A DNA stretch of 64,000 bases from Cardiocondyla obscurior (GCF_019399895.1 NC_091873.1:4100001-4164000); one strand, 5' to 3'; positions 29,526 to 39,812 are shown, numbered from the stretch's first letter. The notes: generated by a model not told the origin, from the letters alone. Program-made: numbers and translations.

Positions 29526-30364
29526 TGGAATCCAATAATAAAAAATCGATTAAGAAGAGCCGGGCGAGAAGGAATATTGAACAGTTATTGAATCTGAGGG
29601 AGTTGGTCCGCCGTTTCTTTATTCAATATCTGCTCGCGGCGGCGCCAAGCGAGGTGTTTGTTTCTCTTGCGCGCAACGAAGAGAAACCGTGGTCTCCACG
29701 TTCAGGCCCTCCGCCACCGTCGCCTATCCACGGAGACCCGGAGCCTTTATTCGGATATATCCCGCCCGAAGAAATTTCTAATATCCAACTCGAAACATCG
29801 GCCGGCGATCTAAATCTCTCAAGCCAGTCCACGGAGCCGGGATCGGAACAATTCCGCCCCACGACTCCATCGTATACTCCGAATTCATCCCTTATCTCCG
29901 AACCACGTTTTCCCGGAGGTAAGCCACGAGCCTGTTCCTCTCCTCTCTCACCGCCTCCTTTTCCGTTCGAACCCGAGGAAGCCGACTCTCTGGGCGAAGA
30001 TGAATCCATCTCTCTCCCAAAAGTAGACTTCCCCGATTAACCTCCATCTCCAGTCCCGAGTATCGAGGTTCTCGAGGAGCATCCGGAACCGAGAGAGGTT
30101 ATAGACTCTCTCCTGGAGCTCCTACGCAGGGTCTGTACTCCGTGGACAGATCCTGTTCCGGAAAGGGCCTTCTCCATCGGCCCTGACCATTTCGAGCCAG
30201 AAGAGATCAGGAGACAGGCAGCTCGTTCTGCTCCTGATTCTCATTTTTTTATATACTATCCCGGGGTGGAATTTCCTTTCCTGGCCCCGATGCGACTAAT
30301 TGACTTGGTCTTCCCAAGATCCACAGTGAGGGTGGTAGAGATCGAAGAGATCACATTGGACTGA
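29526..30364 (+). pseudogene. Gypsy-2 LTR-encoded protein, spliced start, one stop
   Basis: The frame is open from the predicted acceptor at 29526 for 171 codons to a TAA at 30038. It then continues in the same frame for 107 codons to a TGA at 30362. There is no ATG at its 5' end unless the intron at 29088-29525 is removed, which creates ATG GAA TCC. The protein starts basic (KKSIKKSRARR), has a Pro/Ser-rich middle and, after the stop, an ordered-looking Leu/Glu-rich segment ('VIDSLLELLRRVCTPW', 'LAPMRLIDLVFP'). No homology recognised. Codon-like composition holds on both sides of the TAA, so the ancestral ORF was about 279 codons. Confidence 0.55.
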
Positions 30365-30958
30365 AGACGTTTATACATATCCATATACACATACACACAC
30401 ACATACACACATTTTGTAAATACTCTCGTTTCTTTGCAATGTTAAACTTATACTTATTTATCAGATTACAACCGTTCTCTTAGTACTTGATTTTTTCTGC
30501 TAGAACATTAACTTTATTTTTATAATTCAAACGAAACAGCTAAATAATAAAAATTGTTAATTCTGCCTGCTTTAACGATCGATTTTTTTTTTGTAATTTT
30601 AAACATCATGTTTAGTATTAAATTTGTTAATTTTATGTTATTAAAATTATGAGTTAATTATTTTATAACTACCCTAATTATTTTCCATAAGCGAATAATC
30701 ACGCCTGGTTCTATCTCAGAGAATTAGGATTCATTTCCTTTCTTTAAAAAGGAACCACTTACGCGCTCAATCTGAATCCGAAATTCTAGAATATTTAATC
30801 TGCGCGTAAAATAGCGTGGATTCGAATCTCGAATCCCACGTATAATTCGGTGGTGCGTCAACTCCCTACCTTACCCACGAATACTTTTCCCGAGGATTTC
30901 CTTCAAATAACCATTTAAATAAAATATAATCCTCTTGACGTAACATACCACTGATTTT
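30365..30958 (+). other. 3' part of the Gypsy-2 LTR and spacer
   Basis: Contains a CA microsatellite (30376-30411) and AT-rich DNA. No gene seen. Confidence 0.5.
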
Positions 30959-30976
30959 TGGAAGCTCGTCCGGGAT
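30959..30976 (+). other. Gypsy-2 primer binding site, tRNA-Pro-like
   Basis: TGGAAGCTCGTCCGGGAT differs at two positions (AA for GG) from the complement of the 3' end of tRNA-Pro, the primer site known from gammaretroviruses. Use of a related tRNA is possible. Confidence 0.5.
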
Positions 30977-30999
30977 CGTTTGAGCGTGGTTTTTCGCAA

Positions 31000-31843
31000 A
31001 TGGATACTAGGGCAAAATCTGATAAGGCAGAAGTAGATAAAGCTTTTAAAGCAGCAGTTGTACAAGCGAGTAAACCGAAACAGATACAACCTCAGATACA
31101 CACTTCGACACCCACTGTGGCTAAAAATCCACAACCTAAACAATCTAATCCTTTACAAACCATCATTGAAGGTGGATCTACTCCTCTGCCTGATATATCC
31201 AAAGTAACGGAGGAATCTACCATTAAATTAGACGAGACACGAATACCTCTGGCGCCAAAGCGATTGCAATCGTATTATAGTAAAATTGAACCCGCAGTAG
31301 AAGCTAAAAAAATGGCGAATACAAATCCATTCGCTACTCTAAAATACGCCGTTGAGGCGGTCCCTTTCTTTGACGGCAATAACATCTCTATAAATTACTT
31401 TATTGAGGGATGTGAGGAGGCAAAGAACATGTTGCCTGCTGAAGCCGAAGAGCAATTCACTAAAGTAATTAGAACGCGAATAACTGGTGAAGCTCGACGA
31501 ACGATTCAAGGAATAGAATTTGATACCGTAGCTCAATTAACCAAATATTTAGAAAATATTTTCGGGCAAGATGTTTTTATCTTATTAACTATTAACTGAT
31601 AGACGTTTTTGTCTATCAGTTACAAAGAGAGTTAGGAAGAATTTATCAGAAAAACGAGGATGATGTTATCACGTACGCTAACAGGGTACGACTTTTGGGA
31701 AACAGAATTATGGACGTGCATAAGAGAATGATAGACGATTACGAACAATTAACGGAAATTAGGAATTCCTTAGAAAAAGACGTGTGTAAATGCTTTATTC
31801 CTGGATTAAAAGCAGAGATCGAACAAAGAGTTAAAAGAGATCT
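31000..31843 (+). pseudogene. gag: Gypsy-2 Gag, N-terminal and capsid part
   Basis: The ATG at 31000 is chosen because the frame upstream only crosses the primer site. A Lys/Gln/Pro-rich start is followed by a capsid region ('FFDGNNISINYFIEGCEEA', 'NEDDVITYANRVRLL'). A 32-bp insertion at about 31570-31601 shifts the frame and forms a hairpin with the following bases. Coding resumes and runs to the BEL-1 target site GATCT at 31839. Part two is at 39056-39812. Confidence 0.85.
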
Positions 31844-32643
31844 TGTGCACGCGCGGTAGCGTGATCGCGACACGCGAAGCGCGGATGCAAGGGAAAAGGG
31901 GGTGCCGGTACGGCCAGAAGTGACCGCCGCGGGGTGATTCGTTCACGCACAAAGAAATTAAAGCCAGTATAATGATACGCACGACAATTTAATGGTCCAC
32001 TAAAGTACAACGTTGAAACAGAACGTGGAATGGAAGAAAGAAAAGAACACACGTGACTGGCGCGTGCCCACGGCTCTGCACAAGGATGATGAAATAGCAC
32101 GCACCGGAACGGACAATCTTGAAAGAACTCGTGATCTGCTGCAAATGCGCCCGACGGAAATCTTGAGGAGCGTTGAGCGTAAACGCCCCGCCGAATGCGG
32201 AAGATCTTGACCGCGAGGAACGGAGATTCGCGGGCAGCAGGAGTTCTTCGCGAACGCGTAGCACGTGTGCAGGCCGTGCCGAGACGCGGCACGCGTCGTA
32301 ATACTAACCGTCACAATTAACGGACACTTAATTACGATACAGAGATCGCGCACAAGATCTGAGCCCAGTGGTCAGAGATCGGCGAACAATTATCGCACCG
32401 GCCTTTCGCGGAGCGTACAAAATGATACGGAGTAGTCGCGTTACAGAGCTGTAGTTTCAACGAGACGCGTACGGCTACTGAGCTGCGATCGGCAGGCGAG
32501 CAGGAATTTCGGCAGCTCGCGATCCGAAAATCGCCTTTTCGGAAAAGTCCGGGTGCGCCCGCATCACGCGGATGATGCATGTGAGGCGGCCCGGAGAATG
32601 CTCACCCGCCGGTCACGCTCGCTTATCGTGAAAATCGCGAACA
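31844..32643 (-). repeat. BEL-1 3' LTR
   Basis: In element orientation it starts TGTTCGCG at 32643 and ends GTGCACA at 31844. The purine tract AAGGGGGCGGCGA lies just upstream (32644-32656 on plus). Confidence 0.92.
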
Positions 32644-32656
32644 TCGCCGCCCCCTT

Positions 32657-32953
32657 GAAACGTCGTTTCAATTACAAGGGACTTGATAGTAATATCGATC
32701 AAATACGCACTTACAATTAAACTTAAGCTGGTCGCTGATCGCAACAGAATAGAACGACCAATCAAAACTACGGCGTATAAACTAAGATTTACAGTAGAGA
32801 CGCAAGAACGATAAAGTACAAAGATGCGCTACAGAACATGTACAAATAAATCGCATGAATAAAAACTAGTAGCAAAAGGATTACATATATTTCGCAAAGA
32901 GAAATGGAAACGTCGCACGCAATACGCTTATGTACAATAGGACTAATAAAGCA
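32657..32953 (-). other. BEL-1 3' untranslated region
   Basis: Between the pol stop and the polypurine tract. No gene seen. Confidence 0.6.
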
Positions 32954-35900
32954 CTAAATTTCTGAGGAAGACTCGTTGCCTTTAACAGGTAAAACACAAA
33001 GTTTGGCAATAGGGCGCCGTAAAGTGGACGAGGCCGTTCGGATTGTGACAACACGGGTCAGGCCATCGGCCCCGGGATGAACCTGAATGATCCGTCCGAG
33101 CTCCCACTTGCAGGGGGGAAGAGAAGGGCTGCGCAGCAACACCAAACGGCCCACCTCAATATCGCTATGCACCTTTCTCCACTTGGATCGCTGCTGCAAC
33201 GTGTTGACATAGTCGGTGGCCCAAAGACGCCAGAATCTTTCCGACATTTGTCGGACAAGTTGCCATCGTGAAAGACGGTTTTCCTCTAAATGAAGTAGGG
33301 AGGGTTCGGGTGGAGTCGTAAGGATTGATCCGACTAGAAAATGACTCGGAGTCAAAGCCTGACAATCATCATAAGTGTCGGAGAGAGGCGCGAGAGGACG
33401 AGAGTTGAGACACGCCTCGACTTGACATAACAATGTGGAAAATTCTTCCGCAGTGAGCGTATGAGCGCCAACAATGCGGTGTAAATGATATTTCACGCTC
33501 TTAATTCCGGCTTCCCACAGCCCCCCAAAATGCGGAGCGGAAGGGGGAATAAAATGCCAGGACACTTTGTCCTGGGCCGTATGGTTTAGAAAATCGGGAT
33601 CACGAAGAGCCTCTCTAAATGCGACCGAAAGCTCTCGATCGGCACCGACGAAGTTGGTACCATTGTCAGAAAAGACAGAGTGTGGGAGTCCGCGTCGCGA
33701 ACAGAAACGTGTAAAGGCCGCCAGGAACGCCGAGGAACCATAGTCGCTAACCAATTCCAAGTGAACAGCCCGAGTCGACAAGCACACAAACAGAGCTATA
33801 TAGGCCTTCCGGGCTTTAATGCCACGGCCGGCTGAGGGACGCACCCGCACCGGGCCACCGTAGTCGAGACCGCACCACGTGAACGGCCTCGGTGGTGGTG
33901 TCACCCGCTCCGCGGGCAGGTTTCCCATGAGCTGGGAAGGTACAGTCGCGCGCTCGCGTACACAAGCGACGCAAGAATGAATGACGGCCTTGACCAAGGA
34001 CCGGGCGCGTAAAATCCAGTAGGCTTGTCTGAGGGTGCTGAGCGTGAGCTGCAAGCCCCCGTGTAAAACGCGCAAATGAGTTTGCTGAATTAAGAGACGA
34101 ACGAGATGATGTGACGACAACAGGATCGGATGTCGTACATCGTAAGACAGCGGCGCATGTCTCAAACGGCCGCCCACGCGAAGCAGATCGTCGCGATCTA
34201 GGAATGGATTAAAGGCAGCGAGAGGGCTACGGGAGGCAACCTTTCCCCTGGATTGCAGTGCATGAATATCCGAGGCAAATAAGTCCCGCTGAATTCGGCG
34301 AAGCCAGAACAGTCTGGCACTCGAAAGTTCCGTGGCAGATAAAGCGGTACCCAAAGGCCCATTCCCCGGCTCGTTACGGGCTTTATGACGACAGCAATCA
34401 ATAAATCGTTGGAGATAGGCGGTCACGCGAATTAGCCGATTCCAGGAACCAAAACGCTCTGCAAGGTCCCACGGAGGAGGCGGCTCGGCAACGTGAAGAG
34501 CAGTCAACAGCTCCGCGTCCGGAGTCTCCGCGCGAAGGGACGCCGGCTCGCTAGGCCATGAGTCAGGATTGGAGACAAGCCAAGGTGGGCCCCGCCACCA
34601 CAAGGGATGGTTAAGCAATTCTAAGCCCGCAATACCGCGCGACGCGCAATCCGCAGGGTTGTCCAATGTAGGCACGTGACGCCAAACCGCGTCAGAAAGA
34701 TGTTCATGAATTTTCGCAACACGGTTCGCCACGAAGACGTCCTTGCGTGGCGGCTGAGAACGAATCCATTGGAGGACGATGGTCGAATCGGCCCAACACG
34801 TACACGGAACCGCCCCGAGCTCGAGGGCCGCGCGAACGAAAGTGATGAGACGTGCCAGTAGCAAAGAAGCCGAGAGCTCTAACCGCGGTATCGTAAGAGA
34901 CTTGATGGGAGCGACTTTAGATTTTCCGGCGAGGAGCGTAACGATGCCCGTACCGTCGGGACGTGGTAGCCGCAGGTACACGGATGCAGCATATGCGCTA
35001 TTTGACGCATCCGCAAAGCCGTGTAGTTCGGCAGAACAACCAGGAGAAGAGCCCGTCCAGCGCGGCAGCCGCAGCTGTTCTAAACAACTAAATTGAGAAT
35101 GGAGAGCACTCCATTGTGAATAAATGGGGTCAGGAAGCGGAGAGTCCCATTCAGAGTTGAGGCGCCAAAGGGCCTGCATGAGAATCTTGACGGCGACTGT
35201 GACCGGCGTCACCAAACCGAGCGGGTCATACAACCGTGCAATAAAAGAAAGTACGGAACGTTTGGTATTCGGAGCCGTAGATGCGAGGCTAACCCGAAAG
35301 TGAAACGCGTCCGAAGATGGGGTCCACACCATGCCAAGGACTTTAACCGATGTATCCTGTGCGAGGAATTTGTCACACGCGAGCCCGTGGTCGCGGGGAT
35401 CAATGTCGTCCAGCAGTTGCGAAGAATTGCTCGCCCACTTGCGCAGGGTAAACTGCCCGCACCGCAACAGCGAGATGAGCTGATCGCGTTTATGTTTCAA
35501 CGGCGCAATTTCGTGATCGCCGAACAAGACGTCGTCGACGTAGATCTGTCGGCGTAGAATGGGAACCGCGAGAGGGTACCGTGGCCCATCGTCGTCCGCC
35601 AACTGTCGTAGTACGCGCAGCGCTAAGTATGGAGCACACGTCATGCCGTACGTGACCGTGAGGAGTTGATACTCCTGCAGAGACCCCGTGGCTTCCGGTT
35701 GCCACAATATACATTGGGAATCAACGTCGCGTTCATCTACCTTTATCTGTCGGAACATCTTCGCGATATCGGCGGTGTAGACGAAACGGAATTGTCGCCA
35801 CTGCAAGAGAATTGCCGGAAGTTCCGTCTGCAATTTTGGCCCGGAATGCAAAATGTCGTTGAGCGACACTCCAGTGGTGGTGGCACTCGAAGCATTGAAC

Positions 35901-38167
35901 ACGACGCGAAGTTTGGTAGTAGCGCTATCAGTTTTAACGACGGGATGATGCGGAATATATACGCGACGCGAAGAATCGGAAGCGGGTAGAACCCGACGCA
36001 TATGCCGCATCTCCTCATAGTCCTGGAGAAACTGCGCGTATTCTGATTGTAATTCCGGGCGACTTTTCATACGGCGCAGCAAGTGGCCAAGTTGCCTTGC
36101 TGCTATAGGGCGCGAATCCCCGAGCGCGCGCGGAATCGGAGAAATGAACGGCAGGCGTACAATGTAGCGACCGTCGCTATCGCGTGAGTGCGTGGTGAGG
36201 AAATGATCCTCGCATTGCGCGTCCCTAGGGTTCAGGTTCTGAATGGCGGGTATTTCCTCGACCTCCCAAAATTGGCGGAGAGACGCATCGAGATCGAGAA
36301 GCGGCGTGCAATGATGGGCAAGCAACTGAGGAGAGGGCAGCCGGTCGTCAGTTGCACGCAACGGACCCGATAATACCCAGCCTAAGGCCGTGTTTTGCGC
36401 TATAGGCTGTCCGGTTTGCCCTTTCCGAAGACCCTCTCGTAACAGGTCGCCGTACAAATCCGCTCCAATAATCAAATGAATGGGACCCGATTGTGTCGGA
36501 TTGGGATCTGCCAATGTGAGACCCGTTAAATAAGACAGACTGCCCAATGGGACTGCACGTTTAGGAGCGTAAGCCGTGAGCGAATCAAGTATGAGCGCCG
36601 TCGCACCATATCCCGCGTCGCGCCGAAGCGGGGAAGAAATCTTGACGAAGATGGCCTGCCGTACGTGGCCAACTGAAGCGCCGCCGATAGCGGATATAGC
36701 AATGGGGCATCGTCGACGCTTTGCTCTAAGAATTTGCGCTACCGACTCCGAAATAAACGTAGCCTCGGAGCCCTGATCGAGCAGAGCACGAATGGTAACC
36801 GCGCGACCCAAATCCGACGTCACGGTAACTCGCGCCGTAGCGAGGAGTACGCTGCCGGGTGTTTGACACACGGATACATTTAAAGCGCTGTGGTGCACGG
36901 AAGCCGACGGCGCACCAGACGTCGCGGAAGTGGAAGCGGAGGTACTCGGAGGAAACGCAGTATCGTTCGGCGTTTCCGCGTCCGCATGCAACAATGTATG
37001 ATGCCGATTTTGACAAGTACGACACGTATGCGCGCTGCGGCAATCAGCCAATGTATGCGACGGCGCGAGACAATTGGTACATCGTTTTAAACGTTTGACA
37101 GTATCCAACTGAGCCCTAGTCCTCTGCGCGAGAAACCGAGGACACGCACTCAAAAAATGCTTCGCTTTGCAGAGCGGACAGGCGTAAGAAGTCGCGGCGG
37201 CGTTGGCAACATGCACGCGGGTCGATCGCACGGAACGCTCCGGCTTTACGACGGCAACAGTCTTGGCTTCCTCCAACGCATGACAACGATTATGCAAAAA
37301 TTCAATCAACTCCTTATAATTAGGAAGGTCGTCGGCGTCGCAGTTCCTGAGATTCCACGCCTTCCGCGAAGCGGGGTCCAAATTGCGCGTTAATAATTGT
37401 ACTAGGAAATCACTCCACAATGACTTGGATGACCGATCCAACATACGTAAGGCTGAAACCGCCATTTCAACCTTGTCACACAAGATCTGAAGATCAGTCG
37501 CGGATTCCCGCTGCAACGCCGATAACCCGAACAGCGTGTCAAAGTGATGTTTCACGAGCCGCTTCCGACTATCGAATCGCTTGGCGAGCGTAGCCCAAGC
37601 GACCTGGAAATTATCGGCCGTAATAGAAAGATCGGATATACAACTGAACGCCGAACCGGTAACTGAGGAAGCCAAGTAATGCATACGAGCGAAATCGGAA
37701 AGAGCAGTATTTTTGATAACGAGCGCCGCAAACCGATCGCGAAATTGCTCCCATTCAGAAATATTACCGTCAAACGGTGGCAAGCTAATAGGAGGCATGT
37801 GAGTGAGCGCCAAGCTCGTCGCGTCGGCCTGGCTGCAAGTCGATTGCATCAGGGATTGAGACGTGGGAGGTGGTTCCACCCCCTCAAGCCACTCACTCAA
37901 CGTATCCTTCGTGGACTGGTAGACCTCCTCCGTTACCTCGAAGTTTTGATCCCGGAAGTAGTCGATCTCCTCGCGTTCCACCTCGGTAGTGCCCTCCAAG
38001 AGACGGAGATGTCCCTCCTGGAATTGAGTCCAGTTCTCGTGCAGCGTGTCAAGCCGGCTCCTCAGCTTCGCCGCGGTGAAATTTGCCTTCCCCAGCTTAC
38101 GTACGTTGTCCAACGCACGCGTGATCGATCGCTGAACAAACAGCTGCCTCGCAAGCAAGGCCTTCAT
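32954..38167 (-). CDS. gag-pol: BEL-1 Gag-Pol polyprotein
   Basis: The start at 38167 (MKALLARQ) is the first ATG after the primer site; the frame is open five codons further upstream without an ATG. 1737 codons. The DUF1759-type capsid region ('LPPFDGNISEWEQFRDRF') is followed by zinc knuckles ('CPLCKAKHFLSACP', 'CTNCLAPSHTLADC') and protease ('LLDQGSEATFIS', where D-Q-G replaces the usual D-S/T-G). The RT active site YVDD is at about residue 876 and RNase H starts at 'FADASNSAYAAS'. The integrase has an HHCC region and catalytic 'LDYGGPV', 'SDNGTNF' (about residue 1500) and 'PHFGGLWEAG', before a DUF5641-type C-terminus. No lesion is visible. Confidence 0.96.
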   Translation of the reverse strand: MKALLARQLFVQRSITRALDNVRKLGKANFTAAKLRSRLDTLHENWTQFQEGHLRLLEGTTEVEREEIDYFRDQNFEVTEEVYQSTKDTLSEWLEGVEPPPTSQSLMQSTCSQADATSLALTHMPPISLPPFDGNISEWEQFRDRFAALVIKNTALSDFARMHYLASSVTGSAFSCISDLSITADNFQVAWATLAKRFDSRKRLVKHHFDTLFGLSALQRESATDLQILCDKVEMAVSALRMLDRSSKSLWSDFLVQLLTRNLDPASRKAWNLRNCDADDLPNYKELIEFLHNRCHALEEAKTVAVVKPERSVRSTRVHVANAAATSYACPLCKAKHFLSACPRFLAQRTRAQLDTVKRLKRCTNCLAPSHTLADCRSAHTCRTCQNRHHTLLHADAETPNDTAFPPSTSASTSATSGAPSASVHHSALNVSVCQTPGSVLLATARVTVTSDLGRAVTIRALLDQGSEATFISESVAQILRAKRRRCPIAISAIGGASVGHVRQAIFVKISSPLRRDAGYGATALILDSLTAYAPKRAVPLGSLSYLTGLTLADPNPTQSGPIHLIIGADLYGDLLREGLRKGQTGQPIAQNTALGWVLSGPLRATDDRLPSPQLLAHHCTPLLDLDASLRQFWEVEEIPAIQNLNPRDAQCEDHFLTTHSRDSDGRYIVRLPFISPIPRALGDSRPIAARQLGHLLRRMKSRPELQSEYAQFLQDYEEMRHMRRVLPASDSSRRVYIPHHPVVKTDSATTKLRVVFNASSATTTGVSLNDILHSGPKLQTELPAILLQWRQFRFVYTADIAKMFRQIKVDERDVDSQCILWQPEATGSLQEYQLLTVTYGMTCAPYLALRVLRQLADDDGPRYPLAVPILRRQIYVDDVLFGDHEIAPLKHKRDQLISLLRCGQFTLRKWASNSSQLLDDIDPRDHGLACDKFLAQDTSVKVLGMVWTPSSDAFHFRVSLASTAPNTKRSVLSFIARLYDPLGLVTPVTVAVKILMQALWRLNSEWDSPLPDPIYSQWSALHSQFSCLEQLRLPRWTGSSPGCSAELHGFADASNSAYAASVYLRLPRPDGTGIVTLLAGKSKVAPIKSLTIPRLELSASLLLARLITFVRAALELGAVPCTCWADSTIVLQWIRSQPPRKDVFVANRVAKIHEHLSDAVWRHVPTLDNPADCASRGIAGLELLNHPLWWRGPPWLVSNPDSWPSEPASLRAETPDAELLTALHVAEPPPPWDLAERFGSWNRLIRVTAYLQRFIDCCRHKARNEPGNGPLGTALSATELSSARLFWLRRIQRDLFASDIHALQSRGKVASRSPLAAFNPFLDRDDLLRVGGRLRHAPLSYDVRHPILLSSHHLVRLLIQQTHLRVLHGGLQLTLSTLRQAYWILRARSLVKAVIHSCVACVRERATVPSQLMGNLPAERVTPPPRPFTWCGLDYGGPVRVRPSAGRGIKARKAYIALFVCLSTRAVHLELVSDYGSSAFLAAFTRFCSRRGLPHSVFSDNGTNFVGADRELSVAFREALRDPDFLNHTAQDKVSWHFIPPSAPHFGGLWEAGIKSVKYHLHRIVGAHTLTAEEFSTLLCQVEACLNSRPLAPLSDTYDDCQALTPSHFLVGSILTTPPEPSLLHLEENRLSRWQLVRQMSERFWRLWATDYVNTLQQRSKWRKVHSDIEVGRLVLLRSPSLPPCKWELGRIIQVHPGADGLTRVVTIRTASSTLRRPIAKLCVLPVKGNESSSEI

Positions 38168-38225
38168 GCCGATCTCACTCACTCGACACGTGAAGGAAAA
38201 ACAGGTGCCAAATCACCCTGAACGG

Positions 38226-38243
38226 ATCCGGCTCGAAGGACCA
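38226..38243 (-). other. BEL-1 primer binding site, tRNA-Tyr
   Basis: Minus strand TGGTCCTTCGAGCCGGAT is complementary to the 3' end of tRNA-Tyr (…CCGGCTCGAAGGA plus CCA), seven bases after the 5' LTR. Confidence 0.8.
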
Positions 38244-38250
38244 ACAACAA

Positions 38251-39050
38251 TGTGCACGCGCGGTAGCGTGATCGCGACACGCGAAGCGCGGATGCAAGGG
38301 AAAAGGGGGTGCCGGTACGGCCAGAAGTGACCGCCGCGGGGTGATTCGTTCACGCACAAAGAAATTAAAGCCAGTATAATGATACGCACGACAATTTAAT
38401 GGTCCACTAAAGTACAACGTTGAAACAGAACGTGGAATGGAAGAAAGAAAAGAACACACGTGACTGGCGCGTGCCCACGGCTCTGCACAAGGATGATGAA
38501 ATAGCACGCACCGGAACGGACAATCTTGAAAGAACTCGTGATCTGCTGCAAATGCGCCCGACGGAAATCTTGAGGAGCGTTGAGCGTAAACGCCCCGCCG
38601 AATGCGGAAGATCTTGACCGCGAGGAACGGAGATTCGCGGGCAGCAGGAGTTCTTCGCGAACGCGTAGCACGTGTGCAGGCCGTGCCGAGACGCGGCACG
38701 CGTCGTAATACTAACCGTCACAATTAACGGACACTTAATTACGATACAGAGATCGCGCACAAGATCTGAGCCCAGTGGTCAGAGATCGGCGAACAATTAT
38801 CGCACCGGCCTTTCGCGGAGCGTACAAAATGATACGGAGTAGTCGCGTTACAGAGCTGTAGTTTCAACGAGACGCGTACGGCTACTGAGCTGCGATCGGC
38901 AGGCGAGCAGGAATTTCGGCAGCTCGCGATCCGAAAATCGCCTTTTCGGAAAAGTCCGGGTGCGCCCGCATCACGCGGATGATGCATGTGAGGCGGCCCG
39001 GAGAATGCTCACCCGCCGGTCACGCTCGCTTATCGTGAAAATCGCGAACA
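38251..39050 (-). repeat. BEL-1 5' LTR
   Basis: 800 bp, the same as 31844-32643 by eye. Several open frames on both strands inside it are identical in the two LTRs but show no sign of being genes. Confidence 0.92.
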
Positions 39051-39055
39051 GATCT

Positions 39056-39812
39056 AAATGTGCATGAAACCGTTACAGACGCTTTAAACATTGAAAAAGA
39101 ACTGCGTGAAATTACCGATTTGCGGCACGGTAAAAATTCCTCCACTTCTAAACCCTTGAATATCGATCGTCCTAGAGAAATTTGCCAGTTATGCCTCAAA
39201 GAAGGGCATGCTGCCTCAACTTGTAAGAAATTAGCTTCTCACACGGGTAATTATTTTAATATACCGAACGAAATTTTAATTTGTCAAATCTGCAAAAAAC
39301 GTGGGCATAGTGCGGATAAATGCCGACAACGCGAAACAAATAATCGTCGATTTATTAATATAATACAGGAAAATAAATTAAATTGCCAGTTATGCAACAA
39401 GCCGGGACATAATGCAAAAAATTGTCGATTTAATAATAGTAACCAGAATAGGACAATGTTGATTTGCCAATGGTGCAAAAAATCGGGACACACCGCAAAT
39501 AACTGCTGGAAAAAACAGCAGGAGTCTAGAATTACTGGGCAAAAACCGCGATCAGTGTGTCAAATCTGCGATGGATTCGGCCATTCAGCAAAAGAATGCC
39601 GAAATAATGCGAGGCAGAATAACTCTAAAGAAGCAGAGTACTGCCGTTATTGTAAAAAGGATGGCCACGTGTTAGAAAACTGCGAACTTAGAATTACTAA
39701 CAATAAAAGGCGTGAAGCAATGAATGCGGGAAACGCCGGTGGCCCCTCCAAGGCGGGTGTGCAGCAGGGGTCCGGACGGATCTCACACCCTGTAGTATCA
39801 ATCCGGAAATGA
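39056..39812 (+). CDS. gag: Gypsy-2 Gag, nucleocapsid part with six zinc knuckles
   Basis: Continues the gag frame after the GATCT duplication. Six consecutive CCHC knuckles of CX2CX4HX4C form are spaced 20-30 residues apart, beginning near CQLC (39184), CQIC, CQLC, CQWC, CQIC and CRYC (ending near 39690). One or two is usual for Gypsy Gag. Each unit carries a similar 'C-Q-x-C-x-K-x-G-H' core, so the array grew by internal duplication. Interknuckle linkers are Asn/Arg-rich. The stop at 39810 overlaps the pol ATG (ATGA), so Pol expression requires frameshift or restart. Confidence 0.85.

Larger units (their letters stand above)
28197..30945 (+). repeat. Gypsy-2 5' LTR, about 2.75 kb
   Basis: The termini TGTTACGTC and GACGTAACA form a perfect 9-bp inverted repeat. 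The left end directly interrupts the Maverick gene, and the right end lies 13 bp before the primer site. It includes a TATA box (28957), a predicted 5' exon, a 438-bp intron, a long ORF, and a CA microsatellite (30376-30411). Because the 3' LTR is lost, the borders rest on termini and primer site only. Confidence 0.7.
31844..39050 (-). mobile_element. BEL-1: intact young BEL/Pao retrotransposon
   Basis: Complete 7.2 kb element inside Gypsy-2 gag, with 800-bp LTRs at 31844-32643 and 38251-39050 that look identical by eye. Target duplication GATCT (31839-31843 and 39051-39055), a tRNA-Tyr primer site and one uninterrupted gag-pol frame. GC-rich compared with the AT-rich host element. By sequence it could be autonomous. 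Confidence 0.97.

Noticed and set aside
31831..32353. Several 90-150 codon ORFs in the BEL-1 LTR (repeated at 38175-38760)
   Set aside because: They overlap one another on both strands, have no typical start context or domain, and are explained by GC-rich LTR sequence lacking stops. Unlike the Gypsy LTR ORFs they show no repeat, splice or promoter arrangement.
34676..38221. Plus-strand ORFs opposite BEL-1 gag-pol, up to 180 codons
   Set aside because: Shadow frames of the intact polyprotein with no recognisable features.
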